A DNA stretch of 64,000 bases, taken from Pholis gunnellus. Taxonomy: Eukaryota > Chordata > Actinopteri > Perciformes > Pholidae. The stretch is from positions 20,430,128 through 20,494,127 of the forward strand of contig OU342820.1 in assembly GCA_910591455.2 (NCBI GenBank), read 5' to 3'. The notes below the pieces were generated by a model. That model searched no databases. It saw only the letters and a list, made by a program, of their open reading frames with translations, and had not been told where the DNA came from. Shown here piece by piece: positions 1 to 11,110 of the stretch. Each line of letters opens with the position of its first letter. Within the stretch, counting starts at the first letter, position 1. A program made the translations under genes and the position numbers.

Positions 1-117
1 CGGCTTTACCCACTCGAGTGTCCCCGTTTGAGACACAGTGGCCAGCTTATCCTCCCTACAGCACCTTTGACTGTAGGCCTGCTTCACTCTGCTCCCCATC
101 CCTCAGGGACCTCACCC

Positions 118-151
<34 letters not shown>

Positions 152-330
152 ACACCCCCCCACACCCTGTCGGACCGAGCCAGTGTGGGCAACCAGACCG
201 GCAGAAATGACTCATCCTCCCATCCTCCCTCTCTCTCTCTCTCTCGCTCTCTCTCGCTCTCTCTCGCTCTCTCTCTCCTTTAACCAAATTTGAAAGCGAC
301 TGTGTTTGTAATTCACCTCTGCGCTCCAAT
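1..330. repeat. poly-C tract and CT-rich microsatellite
   Basis: An uninterrupted C run occupies about 119-150 and a CT repeat interrupted by CG dinucleotides occupies about 229-277. Open frames across this block encode only proline and Ser/Leu runs, so they are products of the repeat. The sequence after 278 returns to unique composition. Confidence 0.9.
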
Positions 331-339
331 AAAGTGGAG

Positions 340-1010
340 CTCCTATCCGAAATGAGCTTTATAAACTGTAGATGCGCGATGGCTATTTGTGCCCCCCGTC
401 CCCCCCCCCCTCGTCCTTAGTGGCAGCAATAGAACATGAGTGGTTTGAGGTTTATTTATTTATGCCTTTCGGGCTCTCTTTTCCTCTTCATTTTGGGGCT
501 AAGAAATGGCAAGCAAGTGCCGCTGAGGCTGCAGAGATTAGGTTAGCATTGATTGCTTTATTGGTGTGGTTGGATTGTTTCGTATCTGGGAACATTTGAT
601 GCGAGCACAGACATTTGTCTTGTCTCGCGCTGTCTCCGTTTCGTCGAAAGATCATTCATTTCTCTCTCAGTGCGTGGGATTTATTGGTAATACAGAAAAC
701 AGAGGGAAGCAAATGCTTTTTTTTTGTTATGTAGCCTGTATATTTTATTTTATTATATTTTAAAAATGATGAATGGAGAGACATAGGTCCAATCTTTGGC
801 CCCATGCTATTATCACTCTCACCGGTGCTGTTGCAAAGTAATGTTCCAATTTTAATCAACACCTAATTACATCCAATAATGCACATGTAGCTAATCGGCA
901 ATTGTGATTACTGCGTAGTCCGGCCTGAGAAGTATATAGATCTGAGCTGCTGCAGACTTTTGGTTGGTACAGCAGCATTGATCATAAAAGTCAATCATGA
1001 CACACATTAT
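340..1010. promoter_or_regulatory. candidate conserved non-coding block, TAAT-rich
   Basis: No credible gene is present. The segment 840-1000 is dense in homeodomain-type cores: TTTAATC near 851, CTAATTA at 863-869, CCAATAAT at 873-880 and CTAATC at 891. It also has a TATA-like AGTATATAG near 931. It is free of simple repeats, unlike its flanks. Homeodomain proteins bind TAAT cores; that this is an enhancer is inference, and conservation is not tested. Confidence 0.3.
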
Positions 1011-1149
1011 AGTAACTTTTTCACGAGGGCTCTGCAGCGTTATGCAATCCCTCCTCCTCAGTTTGATGCCCCCTTCCTTTATTTATTGTGCTGAGCTGGT
1101 GCTATCCCCTCCAGACCTCATTGTGGATGTGTTCGAGCGCGTCAATACC

Positions 1150-1570
1150 ATACTCTTTTGGCATCAACCATCAATAGTCCGCCCATTAAAATGTGGAATT
1201 GCTTAACGCAACGCAGTAAGATGCATTTCTCTGTACGGAGACGGGTATTTGCAAATAGCCCTCAGATCAATGCTCTTTTACTGCCTTCTGAAACCATTGT
1301 CTGCAGAACAATTGGAAATCTTTGGGAGAGTATAGCGAGGCCAGCGTGAGAGGGAGCAGGAAGAGACGAAGTGTCCCAGCACAGCGGCAAATTAATTACC
1401 CTTGCGAAGAATGAAGGTCTGTGAGATTTGCTTTTTAGGCCATTATCAAGTGACACCGCAAACGATTGTTTGTCCCTCTCTGGGTAATGTAGCCCAAACA
1501 ATGGCTGGCCCAGGCCATCATATGGATCATTAGCAGCTCGCCGTGGGACCCCCTTGTCCTATGAAGACGC
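1150..1570. promoter_or_regulatory. candidate conserved non-coding block with SOX-like motifs
   Basis: This repeat-free block holds ACCATTGT at 1293-1300, AACAATTG at 1307-1314, ATTGTT at 1465-1470 and AAACAATGG at 1497-1504. All contain the ACAAT/ATTGT core bound by SOX-family HMG proteins. AAATTAATTACC lies near 1389. The texture is that of a vertebrate enhancer, but function and conservation are inferred. Short frames on both strands here look like chance openings. Confidence 0.33.
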
Positions 1571-1589
1571 CCTTCTGAGGGGACTGATG

Positions 1590-1815
1590 GGGGTTTGCTG
1601 CCGTCTACCGTGGGACAGACAGCTGACGGCCCACGGGAGGAGACGGGCGCTGGCCGCCACTCATTAGGAATGGATGCGCTCGAGTCGGGTTGTTGAAGCG
1701 AAATCCCAGCGGGGTTCGAAGAGCGCGGCTATAACTGTAAGCGTTCGCCCTGCTGAGGGGCGCCGTGGGCTCCCGAAGACACCGGAGAGACGACGCCGTG
1801 CCCTCGAGTTCAAAT
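1590..1815. promoter_or_regulatory. CpG-rich patch
   Basis: GC-rich sequence with many CpG dinucleotides, for example around 1640-1660, 1680-1700 and 1720-1810, set between AT-rich neighbours. Such patches can be small CpG islands or remnants of GC-rich repeats. No initiator, first exon or splice donor could be tied to it. Confidence 0.25.
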
Positions 1816-3560
1816 AACAAATGCCAGCAGTGTGTTTCGTGGATGGATTTTGCCGTTGGGTTTATGCTGAAGAGTTTAAAAATAATGAACCGCTCATAAA
1901 AGGAGACGCTTCACTCCTAAACAGAGGCTTGTTGGACGGTTTCAAGTTGTTATTTTTCATCATTTCACATACATCCCAGAGGAGAGGCACCAACTTTTTC
2001 CTTTCAATCAGAAATAGTCGGCTGGATAGCAAGCTAACTCACGGCATGTCCAGCAGCGTGTGCTGTAGTAGTGGTAGCCCCCATCACACATCATCTTTCA
2101 TTCTGATCCGCTGTATCTTCTGCGTCTTCTATAAATAGTCTTCTCTGTTTACGTTTACACATCAGAGCAAACAAGCCTCGGCTGAATCTACAGAATAAAT
2201 GGCAAAAGCCTGGTGGTTCTGGCATCGAGGATATTTTAGATGCTATGCTATTTGTGTTAGCATTGTGTTGTTGTCTGTGTCGTGTTTATTGTTGTAACGC
2301 TGGTTTTGATGCAGTTTGAAGATGAGGTATAAGTGAGATTTTTGCATGGCATTGTACGTTTCTGAAGCAAAGACACATTTTAGTATCAACATTTCTCCCT
2401 ACGTGTATATCAACATTATACATACCCATCCACCCTGATCTCCTCCTCACGCAGACTTATGGGGACTTTGATTGGAAACTTATTTGTAGTTTCGTAATAT
2501 GGGAATGTACATATTAACCCTTTTGTGCAGTAGAAACACAGGACATGTTTGTGTAGCATAGTTGAACACGTTCAGATTAAATCCCGCTAAATGGGAAAAC
2601 TACGCCACCTGCTGTTGTAAATATGTACCTGCACTGAATAAGTAGACGCAAAGGACTATGGGTAATCCTCAGCGCAACGGAGGATTCACTACTAGGTAAC
2701 GAGCCTGTGAATGTCCGTGGACAATATAATGTTAACTAACTTTAAAAGTACATTAGAGTTGAGCTGGCTTTATTTTGTTGAATAGTATTTGTCTTAGATT
2801 ATATTCGCCATGTTTTTATTAAGTTAACTATACGTTTTTTATGTGTTTTATTGCCAGTAAAAATGTCTAGCTATAGCTAGCTAACACTAACGTTATGCCG
2901 TCTTTCTAGACAGAGCATGCGCAGTTGTCCACAAGTGCTGAAAATTCTACTGTCCTTTGTGATGAATGCAGGTATGTTGCAGTATGTTGCTCTATAGAGT
3001 GTGATACTATTTTAAACATGCAGATGGAGTGTTTTATATAGTCTACATGTTTACTCAGTTACACAATTGTTATTATAAAATGAAAAAGGTAACAGTCCAG
3101 TGGGAGAAATCTGTATAATTATATTTTTGGTTATATATATCTTTTTATTTCTCCTCATACATTTAAGAAAGAGAGTTTTTGTTCTATTTAGGCTATTTTA
3201 TTTACATGAATTTAAAACCACTATATGATCACTGTATCATTAGACCACTGTATTTCAAAATGAGTAATCCTCAACGCGACGGAGGGTTCAGGACTAGATG
3301 TTGAATAAACCTGCTGTTACCACAAGCCACCAGCTCCAGAAGATTCATTTAGCCAGGAGACATCTTACAGAGGTTACATTTGCATGTGGTGAAAAGTCTA
3401 GAAGCAGTTTGTCATTAAACCAAACATTAATATTTCAAAGACAAATAAGACATTTTTTTTTTGTCTCAGCATGAAATATATTCTTATAAATTCCTTCACG
3501 GACAAGCAAATATAACAAATGTCCCAATTTAGAGCTTTTCCACCCGCGAGGTCGTATCAG
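1816..3560. other. AT-rich non-coding stretch with a 36-nt direct repeat
   Basis: No gene was recognised. The block is AT-rich. It contains two related 36-nt units, 2661-2696 and 3263-3298, sharing GTAATCCTC followed by CGGAGG and ACTAG (about 29 of 36 positions by eye). A POU octamer ATTTGCAT lies at 3378-3385. The composition suggests old transposon-derived DNA, without a recognisable family. Confidence 0.4.
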
Positions 3561-4230
3561 CACAAAAACAAACAAGCTAACGAAATAAACGAGTGCAACA
3601 GTTTACCTTGAACCCGTGGTCCAATTTGTTTGTCCAAACAGACGTATAATTTAATTCCAGTGCATGTGTTGAATGCCGTGTGCGCGTTGCAAAGAGAAAC
3701 ACATTTCCCAAGCGAAATGGGAAAAAGCAGCAAACAAAAATTGGCAAGGTGCTGATGGATTTTATGTACAGAGGATGCATAATGCCCCGTGTCAAAAAAG
3801 AAAAGTGAAATTTCCTGTTAAATATGCAAAATCCCGGCTGTCTATTGAATGATAATGGCTCGGCACCTTGTCGCTGGGTTGCTGACTCCGTTGGCTGCGC
3901 TTCAAAGGCCTGTTGACTAACTTTGAAAAGACCTTGTGTTTCCTGACTCTGGGCTTTCTAAGATTGGACGAATGCAGCAGAAAGAGGGCTGTACGAGTGC
4001 CAGTCACGGCTTCCCCGAGACGCCGGAGGGATGTCAGCCTTTGAAGTGATAAAGACCCACTGTTTCTCAAGACAGCCGTCTCATATGGCCGAGCTCTGTG
4101 ATGCGCTCATGTTTTTTTTAAATGACCGTGTTGCGCATTTCTTTGTGGGGGGGGGGGGGGGGCACATGCTGCATTAGTTAAGCTCTGTGAAGTCGGGGGA
4201 TCCGGGTTCTGGCATGCTTGTGGTGTTTAT
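3561..4230. other. non-coding stretch with poly-G tract
   Basis: The minus-strand frames of 72 and 92 codons have no recognisable domain. A G run occupies 4147-4162. The part from about 3770 to 3960 is repeat-free and could be a conserved element, but no strong motif cluster supports that. Confidence 0.35.
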
Positions 4231-4234
4231 TTTA

Positions 4235-5515
4235 TGGCCATAAATATGTGGACGCCCCAGTGTGGGGATGTTTTGTCATGGTTTGGGCTTGGCCCCCTAT
4301 GTTCCTATGAACTTATATCTGGATGCTACAGCAATGGTGGCCTGTGTCTAAATGGTTCCTTTTTCAATTGTTTTTTTAATTGTTCCCAATGAGGAGAGAG
4401 CATATGGGGCTCGCTCTGCCATTTTTTGTGCGGCCGCTCCGGAGCGCTTCAAGTTGAAAATCTAAATCTAAACTTTTCAGGTAAAAAAACGCCGGTGACG
4501 TCACTGTAGTAAAGGGAGGAGAAGCTTGCTTTGGCCGTGTCTGACTCTCCTGAGCGGACACTGACTGTAGCCTCTGAGTCCCCTGTTCACTGAATACACA
4601 ATTAAATTGTCGTGCAGAACTTTATTTAGAAATATGCACCATGTGACCGTAGCAGGAACTAGAATAATTAAGGTTCGAAAGCAATTTCGGCACAAGCATT
4701 CTGAGACCAGAAAAGTTAACGATGCAGGTTAACCTGCTAATGTTGTACTTTAGTGGTGCAAAGTTCTAACTTAAGCAGCAAATCAGCAGTTGACGTGCAG
4801 TGAGTCTGATGCTTTTGGGGACCCTGGTTGGTAATCCAGCAATGGGTCCAATTATATATAAGAAGTGGACGTAGTCATCGCGACGTCACTCATCGGTTTG
4901 TGGACTGACGTCATGAAGACTCGAGTTCGCCAATTTTGTCGTCGCCATCTTGACTTTTTGCAACCAGTGAACAGGAAGTTACGATATTAGGACTGTGGAA
5001 AAGTGACGTACAAGCAACGTATACGGCTCTGGTAGAGACCTGTCAATCACAGTAAGCCCCGCCCTAAAGCATACCCAGCTTTATGGTCTGTCTGACTCTA
5101 AATGGACCATCATTTACTAAATGAACATCATGCTGTATTGAAGAAGACTTGAAACTAGAGATTGAGACCATAAACTCATGTTTACAATGTTTACTGAGGT
5201 AATAAATCAAGAGAGAAGTAGAGTCATTTTCTCATAGACTTCTATACAACCAGAGGAGTCGCCCCCTGGTGGACACTAGAGAGAATGCAGCTTTAACACA
5301 CTTGGCAGAACTGTAGGGTGCCGCCTGGTCCAAACACCTTTTGGATGAACTTGACGTTGTCTCCCAACAATCATAAGCCGACTTCACTGATGCTCTAGTG
5401 TCTGAATGGGAGCAGCCGGTTTACTGAAAACCACCTAGTCCTGCATTACTACACGCAACATATTCAACAATCTCCCCTCTGAGGAAATGCTGACGCGTCC
5501 ACATACTTTTGGCCA
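4235..5515. mobile_element. Tc1-type inverted-repeat element, degenerate and carrying a nested repeat
   Basis: The ends are inverted repeats. TGGCCATAAATATGTGGAC at 4235-4253 matches the reverse complement of 5497-5515 at 17 of 19 positions. Inside, about 4260-4360 and 5330-5460 resemble, from memory, a common teleost non-autonomous repeat whose termini read TGGCCAAAAGTATGTGGAC. No transposase frame is present. About 450 bp of a different repeat (4850-5296) interrupts the middle. Placement in the Tc1/mariner superfamily is inference from the terminal sequence. Confidence 0.65.
4850..5296 (-). mobile_element. interspersed repeat family A, copy 1 (nested)
   Basis: This is the reverse complement of the repeat at 43794-44112. 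Shared stretches include the end TTAAAGCTGCATTCTCTCTA, the GTATAGAAGTCTATGAGAAA region, and a distal part with CCACAAACC. It is the fullest of three copies in the window and sits inside the element at 4235-5515, so it inserted later. It contains no protein frame. The fish repeat class is not named with certainty. Confidence 0.75.
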
Positions 5516-5519
5516 TGTT

Positions 5520-6390
5520 GCCCGTGCCACCTAATGTGTAATTCATCATCACCATCAGTGGGCCTCACCGCCGCGTCCTGATCCCACCAAATCCAGTCTG
5601 CATTATGCGCCCCGCCAGTTGTTATGTCACATGTGTTGCGGGCTTAATAAATGGTGTTGCGGAGGCTCCACTCCATGAAAAATGGGCTGCTCCTCGTAAT
5701 CAATGCAGGAGCAACGCGAATCCGGCCGGCCATTATTCTGTTGGCCTAATCATTGGAAGAACCGGAGACAAACTACCACCTGTGCTCTGAGCATTGATCA
5801 TGTGTAGGTATTCTATTAAATCTAATAATACACTTTCTTTTGGCTAAATCACCCCGCACATTTCAATACCAAATGACTTCTGTTCATTCTATTAAACTGG
5901 AACTACTCTCAATTATGTTTCATAGTCCTATTGTCTGATGCTAATGAAGATGAAACACTTTCATTTTTCCAGTTAATTAGTTCATATTTAACAAAAGGTG
6001 CTGTGCCATCAGACTCTCTCTTCCTCTCCTTCCTCCCTCCTCTCTGTTTCCTCGTCGCCTCCTATGGCATTGAAAATAATCCTCTCGCCTTTCATCCAGA
6101 AATTCAGTTTTTTCTTTTTGTAAGAAAAAAATAAAAAATCAACACTGTTTTAATTGAATTCTTCAAAAGAATCCACCTGATCCTCAGCACATTTTCTTTT
6201 AATTTTTTTTTTGAATGAGCTTATGCTTTGTGAACGTACCGATACTCCAGGTCCCGTCGGCAGGCGGTGCCAAGGACGGCTAATTGAAGGTGAATTGATA
6301 ATGCCCCGGCTGTCTGTGTGTTGCAGCCTCATAGCCGGTCTGCTGTGCGTGTCTTTGATAAGTAATTCATCTGTTTGGCCTCGCAGCGCT
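5520..6390. promoter_or_regulatory. two candidate conserved non-coding blocks
   Basis: The segments 5560-5800 and 6200-6390 are repeat-free and mix CpG-containing sequence with homeodomain-like cores: GGCTTAATAAATGG near 5640, CGTAATCAATG near 5695 and GGCTAATTGAAGG near 6279. Between them is AT- and pyrimidine-rich sequence. No coding frame of weight is present. Regulatory status is inference. Confidence 0.3.
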
Positions 6391-6428
6391 GCCTTGTTTC
6401 TTTCATGTCACTCTCTTCTCGCTCTCCT

Positions 6429-6470
6429 TGTGTGTGTGCGTGTGCGTGTGCGTGTGCGTGTGTGTGTGTG
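6429..6470 (+). repeat. (TGTGCG)/(TG) microsatellite
   Basis: Alternating TGTGCG units pass into a pure TG run. Frames over it encode CVCV or ACACA repeats only. Confidence 0.95.
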
Positions 6471-6622
6471 AAGCCTTCGATGCTCCCTCCCCCAGGCTAT
6501 GTGTCTGTAGTCATGGTCAACGGGGGGGTGAATCCTCTCTGCTCTCACACTCTCGGGGTCTCTGGGTGGCATCATATTACTTCATCTTTTCTCTCCCAGG
6601 CTTCATTCTAATTGGATACACT

Positions 6623-6645
6623 CCCCCCCCCCCCCCCCCCCCCCC
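6623..6645. repeat. poly-C tract
   Basis: A run of 23 C. A second, slightly interrupted C-rich tract lies at about 6786-6866 and is followed by a short CA run near 6873-6886. Confidence 0.95.
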
Positions 6646-6894
6646 TCAAGAAAGAAGAAATATCTCGGCAAGTCAGCCACCTTACCTGATCCTCCTCGCA
6701 ACTTCAACTTCAGAAAAAAAAGACAAACCAGAAGTGATGGAGAGACAGCGACTGATGTGACACCCAGAGGGTCGCCACCGACCTGCCCCCCCCCTCTCTC
6801 TTACCTCCCCCCTGTTGCTTTAAGGCCAACTTCTCTCCCCTCATGTGATCTCCCCCCCCCCCCCCTCCCACAACACACACACACACCTCTGTTT

Positions 6895-7171
6895 TTGCTG
6901 CCCGATTCATTAACATGTTGGAGGTGGACACGGAGGGGCCACGGAGCGGCATCGGAATCAATGCCCTCGCCTCCCAATCTGCCCTTTATCATGTTAATAT
7001 GATTTCCATTGATGGAACGCTTTTTCAAAATGGCATCCCTCTATGGTTTTACATATTGACTTTTTAATTCATGGCCCTCAGTGCCGCATCACTCTTGTTG
7101 TGCACGCCGGCGCTGCAAGAATGCTCCCAGATCAGAGACGGATGTTGCTTGAGTGTGGAATTGACTCGAGG

Positions 7172-7172
<1 letters not shown>
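6895..7172. promoter_or_regulatory. candidate conserved non-coding block between microsatellites
   Basis: About 275 bp of complex sequence is bracketed by simple repeats on both sides. It contains CATGTTAATATGATTTCC near 6988, GATTCATTAACATG near 6904 and a TTTTTAATTC near 7060. The contrast between complex sequence and unstable flanks is typical of a retained regulatory element. Conservation is not tested. Confidence 0.35.
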
Positions 7173-7174
<2 letters not shown>

Positions 7175-7205
<31 letters not shown>

Positions 7206-7321
7206 TTTTCTTATTTTGTGCAGCTGTGTGTGTGTGTGTGTCTCTCCGGCCCCACCCTATTCTCTGTCTGTCTCCCTGATGGAGTGTGTTATTGTGTGCG
7301 TGTGTGTGTGTGTGTGTGTGT
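7175..7321 (+). repeat. three (TG)n microsatellites in close succession
   Basis: TG arrays lie at 7175-7201, 7225-7241 and 7293-7321, separated by short unique spacers. The overlapping frames are repeat translations on both strands. Confidence 0.95.
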
Positions 7322-7329
7322 TCTCTCGT

Positions 7330-7770
7330 TAGGCCCGAGCCAAAAAAGCAACAAAAAAAGCAACAAAACACTTCAGCTTCACGTCGCTGGGGCGATGAGC
7401 GAGTTGCCTCTTTGCTAATGTTCTCACCAAAATACAACCCGGCCTCCACAGTAATAATGTTTATAGCTCATCCCAACAGCCAGTGGAGGATTGACTGAAC
7501 CCGTAGCTTTAACAGGAAATAGAGAACTTAATGCCCCGTAGAGTTACATCGAACCAGCAGTAAAACATATATTTCATTATATATCATGAAGACGGAATGG
7601 TGCCTCTCTTATTGTGGCTCTTGAAGAGGATTAAGAGATTTAGTTTTTGCACCTTTTAATTTAAACTAGTTCCTCACTGCTGTTGGACTTTCTGGAATAT
7701 GAAACCGGTCACATGATCTTACAGGTTTTTTCAAACATTCACTGCTTTATTTCTTTTTCTGGACACAAAA
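7330..7770. other. non-coding stretch, nothing specific seen
   Basis: This is complex sequence without a recognisable frame, repeat family or strong motif cluster. The part near 7380-7500 is GC-balanced and could belong to a conserved block; the rest is AT-rich. Confidence 0.3.
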
Positions 7771-7771
7771 C

Positions 7772-8191
7772 TTAAAGCGAGGGTCGGTCATGTATTTCAG
7801 AAATCTTTTTTTTGTTTTATTTATTGAAATTCTCTTTTCCATCCCGACAGTTTCAATGAATCAAATGCTCGAACCAAGAAACAGAGGAAAGCATCCAGTG
7901 TTTGTGTCTGTACTGTACTAAGCCTGTCGACATAATGTGCACATTCTGCTCACGCACACATTGCTGCTAAGCTGCTAGCTTACAGCTGTGAGTACTGACA
8001 ATAGTCGTGTTTGTTGTTTACGTTCTGGGGGAGGGGCTTTGGAGGAGGTCTCGAAGGCGACTTTCTCGCTAGATTTAGCCCCTTTTGGAGCTAGTGCTGC
8101 TAGCTGCTTTTTGATTAGCGTTGAGTTGGCAGCACCGTTTAGGTTGAATACTCTCAAAACGGTCTCGCCACTGTTGCCGACCCCAACTTAA
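7772..8191. mobile_element. TTAA-bounded miniature transposon remnant
   Basis: TTAA occurs at 7772-7775 and 8188-8191. Just inside are imperfect inverted ends: AGCGAGGGTCGG on the left against GTTGGGGTCGG on the right (reverse complement), with a one-base gap. The 420-bp size, the lack of a transposase frame and the TTAA borders fit a non-autonomous element. The interior resembles a fish repeat I know only loosely. TTAA is the target used by piggyBac-type elements, but the family is not established. Confidence 0.55.
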
Positions 8192-8199
8192 TGTTGTTT

Positions 8200-8455
8200 T
8201 AAGAGCCATTTACAATGTTTAGGAGCAACAATGAGGGAGAAAATACAGAGTACAGCATCAGTAACTCCATTTTATTACATTATTTTAAAGACAATTGTGC
8301 ATGAATGATGTTTGATGTTGGCCAATTCATGATAAAGCGAGTGGTTTGACACTGAACTGTACAATTGCTCGTGATATGGGTATGGAAAAAAAAAAGCCCT
8401 CTATGCTAAAGCGTCCGGTGCCAAATGAATCTAAAAAATAGCATTACATTTGAAA
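8200..8455. other. AT-rich non-coding stretch
   Basis: No gene or repeat family is recognised. An A run sits near 8385-8394. Confidence 0.3.
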
Positions 8456-8950
8456 TTGCATGAAGGCCAGCCAGTTGTCTGATGCCTTAAAGGGACATAA
8501 AGTAGCTGCTGTGAGCTTCATCACCACCAACTGTGAGCAACAGTTGCCTCGTCGTGAACAATTAAATGGGAATGAAATCATTGTCAGCGCACCAACGCTG
8601 GATGCGCAGCGATTCGATCGTCCAATCGCGGCGCGTTCGTCAGATCATAAAACGCTTCATTTACAGCAGCAGCAGCAGCAGCAGCCAGCCAATCACTTTG
8701 TCTTTTCTTTGGCTGTTGACACCGGGCTTTCACGTCTGGGGCTCCTCGGTGGAGAAGCCTCGCAGATCTATGTTGAGCTCACTGATTAAGCAATGGCTCT
8801 TCTCTCCATTTCAAATGACAAGCTGCCAGGGACTTTGGTTTTAAATTGTGCAATTAGTGATCTGGCATGCTTTGCTTGGCTTCCGTCAGACTCAAATCCC
8901 AGTCCAGGGCCTTCGCCGAAGCACAGTCGACAACACATACTCCAGGAGCA
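8456..8950. promoter_or_regulatory. candidate conserved non-coding block with (CAG)7
   Basis: Complex sequence surrounds a CAG repeat at about 8664-8684. The flanks carry CCAATC boxes near 8612 and 8688, GATTAAGCAATGG near 8784 and GTGCAATTAGTGATC near 8848. The plus-strand frame (109 codons) has a poly-Gln run, but it lacks splice signals and coding texture around it, so I do not call a gene. Confidence 0.3.
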
Positions 8951-9800
8951 TTTGTCAGACAAATTCATCTGAGCCTCCACTTCCACTTTGCTCTCTGAGC
9001 ACACTAACCTCCCTCAAATGTCACGCAGAGTATTTACCGTCTTCGCCGCTGGGTAAACAGCAGTGATCCGGGTTAGGCAGCACCAGATTCTTCGCAATCG
9101 GAGCGGATAATAAGTCACTGTTTGTTTATTGTTGTGTGTTTTTTTTACACACGATTATGTTGAGTCTGCACTGGCCTCTGCCAAAAAGTTGTACTCCTCC
9201 TCATATTCACTGTATAAAAAATGATCTATTTCCCTGCAGTCATAAATTATAAATATATTTACATTTACAATATCCACCTAGGACTGCTACAATAAATCTG
9301 CATAATCTTGTTGGGTTTACTGCAGCAAATATATAAATTAGGTTACTCGTTTTAGGTTGCAAAACTACAAACCAGCCACCTCTTGATCATTATGTTGGCT
9401 CAAAAATGAAAACTGGCTTATATAACATCATTATTACTCTACTATATAAATAACCTAAGCTTGGATAATATTGGGAACAGCTTAGATAATAGCCTTAATA
9501 TTTAATTTCCCCTTTTGAAGTCGCGGCTGAGTACATTAAAAGTTAGAAGAAGAATATGGTAAAAAACTTGTCATCACCAACCAAGATTCATTTGAACATG
9601 TATTTTTAATCGACTCTTGTAGGAGTCGGATTTCCACGGCTCTGAGAAGTGCTTTCATATCGGCAGTAGTTTGTTTCATGTCTACAGCCGAGCATCAGGA
9701 GTTCCGCATCTGACCAGCTGGGATTTAATGTGCCTTGCTGAAAGATGAAAAACTTGCTAAGTTGCAGAAAAGAAATATTCTGAATTACAAGTACCTTTTA
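8951..9800. other. AT-rich non-coding stretch
   Basis: There is nothing specific beyond AT-rich, repeat-like texture from about 9200 to 9560. Open frames are short. Confidence 0.3.
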
Positions 9801-9830
9801 CCTCCTCCTCCTCCTCCTCCTCCTCCTCCT
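9801..9830. repeat. (CTC)n trinucleotide repeat
   Basis: Ten CTC units without interruption. Confidence 0.95.
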
Positions 9831-9849
9831 GCTGCATCCAGAAGTACAG

Positions 9850-10430
9850 CTGGATACTAAATATCATTTTTCTGGCTGGCAGAAACGGCATTATCTGCCA
9901 TTTATCACCGCTGTCTTTGCTGTGGTAATTAACTTTTTAATACTGGGAGTTTTGATATCTATTACAAATTAGCACTGTTTTTTTTCTTCTTTCTGTGCGC
10001 TTCCCATCGGGGACACAACAAACACGAGACGTTCCGCACATTAGAATGCAAATTTTTCCTCTGCAGCTTTTGTTCTGTCGCAGCAACAACTGTTGGAATC
10101 GCTGTAGCAAGCAGAAGCAGCCAAACGGGATGTTCTAACATTCAGCCGCAGTCGATGCGAGCAGCGGCGGCGGCGGCGGCGGCGGCGAGGAGACATAAAA
10201 TTGTAGAAATCATGGCCGACAGTATATGTCCCAATTTTCAGTGGAGGCTTTCAAATGTGAGAGTGATATTACTGATGATCACTTCCATCCCTCAGGAAAC
10301 CGGAGCTGTAAATGTTAACAACACAGAGTTTTTAGAATCCCATCTCTCTGCCAATATATCTTTCTGCTGTTTAATATGCTTTAACCCACCGGCACGGCCG
10401 CTGATGGGAAGCAACGCTGTGCTTTTATTT
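9850..10430. promoter_or_regulatory. candidate conserved non-coding block with (GGC)n
   Basis: The segment 9858-9980 is rich in TAAT-type cores, including GGTAATTAACTTTTTAATAC near 9924. An inverted POU octamer ATGCAAAT lies at 10046-10053. A GGC repeat at 10165-10187 is followed by well-behaved complex sequence to about 10340. A plus-strand frame starting at 10155 gives a nine-alanine run and 111 codons, but no known domain, so a regulatory reading is preferred. Confidence 0.3.
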
Positions 10431-10443
10431 TTCTTCTCTCGTC

Positions 10444-11110
10444 TTAAAGGTGCAACGTGTCAATTCTGGCCACATGCTCCAAACAAATAGGGGGCAGCAT
10501 TCTGCCTCTACTGCTGGGTCCTAACAATGTCAAATTACAGTTACAAGAACACCAAAAATACGGTCAAAATAACCGCTGTTTTATAATCTTCACGCGTGAC
10601 GTCGGCGTATAGTTCCCGTTAGCCGTCTGTGTGTTTATTGACACTAACCAGGGGTTTGTTTATACGCTTTAAATGTATTTTATTAGATTTAATCCAAAGT
10701 TGCAGAAATATGAAAACGACTCGTATCTGTTGTTTCATAAACTACGTCACTGGCCTTTGTGTTATTTTGAGCGACTCTCAGAGTTTCTGCAGATCATTTC
10801 CACGAGTATTTATGTCGTAATAGCTGTTTATATGATGAGGTGCATTAGTAGTTAGAGTTTGCTGCCTTTATATGCTGCGACATTAAGATGTCCGTACACA
10901 TGTTCAGCTGTAATTATACATCATCATGCATTTGATGCACTATGCAGTTTGTTTCCTTGATGCTGAAGATGGGTTGAATGCAGTTCTGTATGATTGTGAA
11001 GTCTAAAGTTTTAAGATCCGAGTTTCTTTTTTTTGTTTCTTTCCCTCCGTCTTTCTTTTGTGTTATTATCTGAAGTCCAGTTCGAGGTGTGAGATAATGT
11101 ACCGACACAT
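10444..11110. mobile_element. probable transposon-derived DNA
   Basis: The block begins with TTAAAGGTGCA (10444-10454), a signature also found inverted at 28934-28944 and 63614-63624. From memory, TTAAAGGTGCA followed by a TTCTGGCCA-like motif (10461-10469 here) marks the edge of a frequent teleost short repeat. The far end was not located, so the right border is nominal. No protein frame is present. Confidence 0.35.

Noticed and set aside
8664..8684. CAG repeat as a coding polyglutamine tract
   Set aside because: Seven units only; the surrounding frame has no splice borders or domain.
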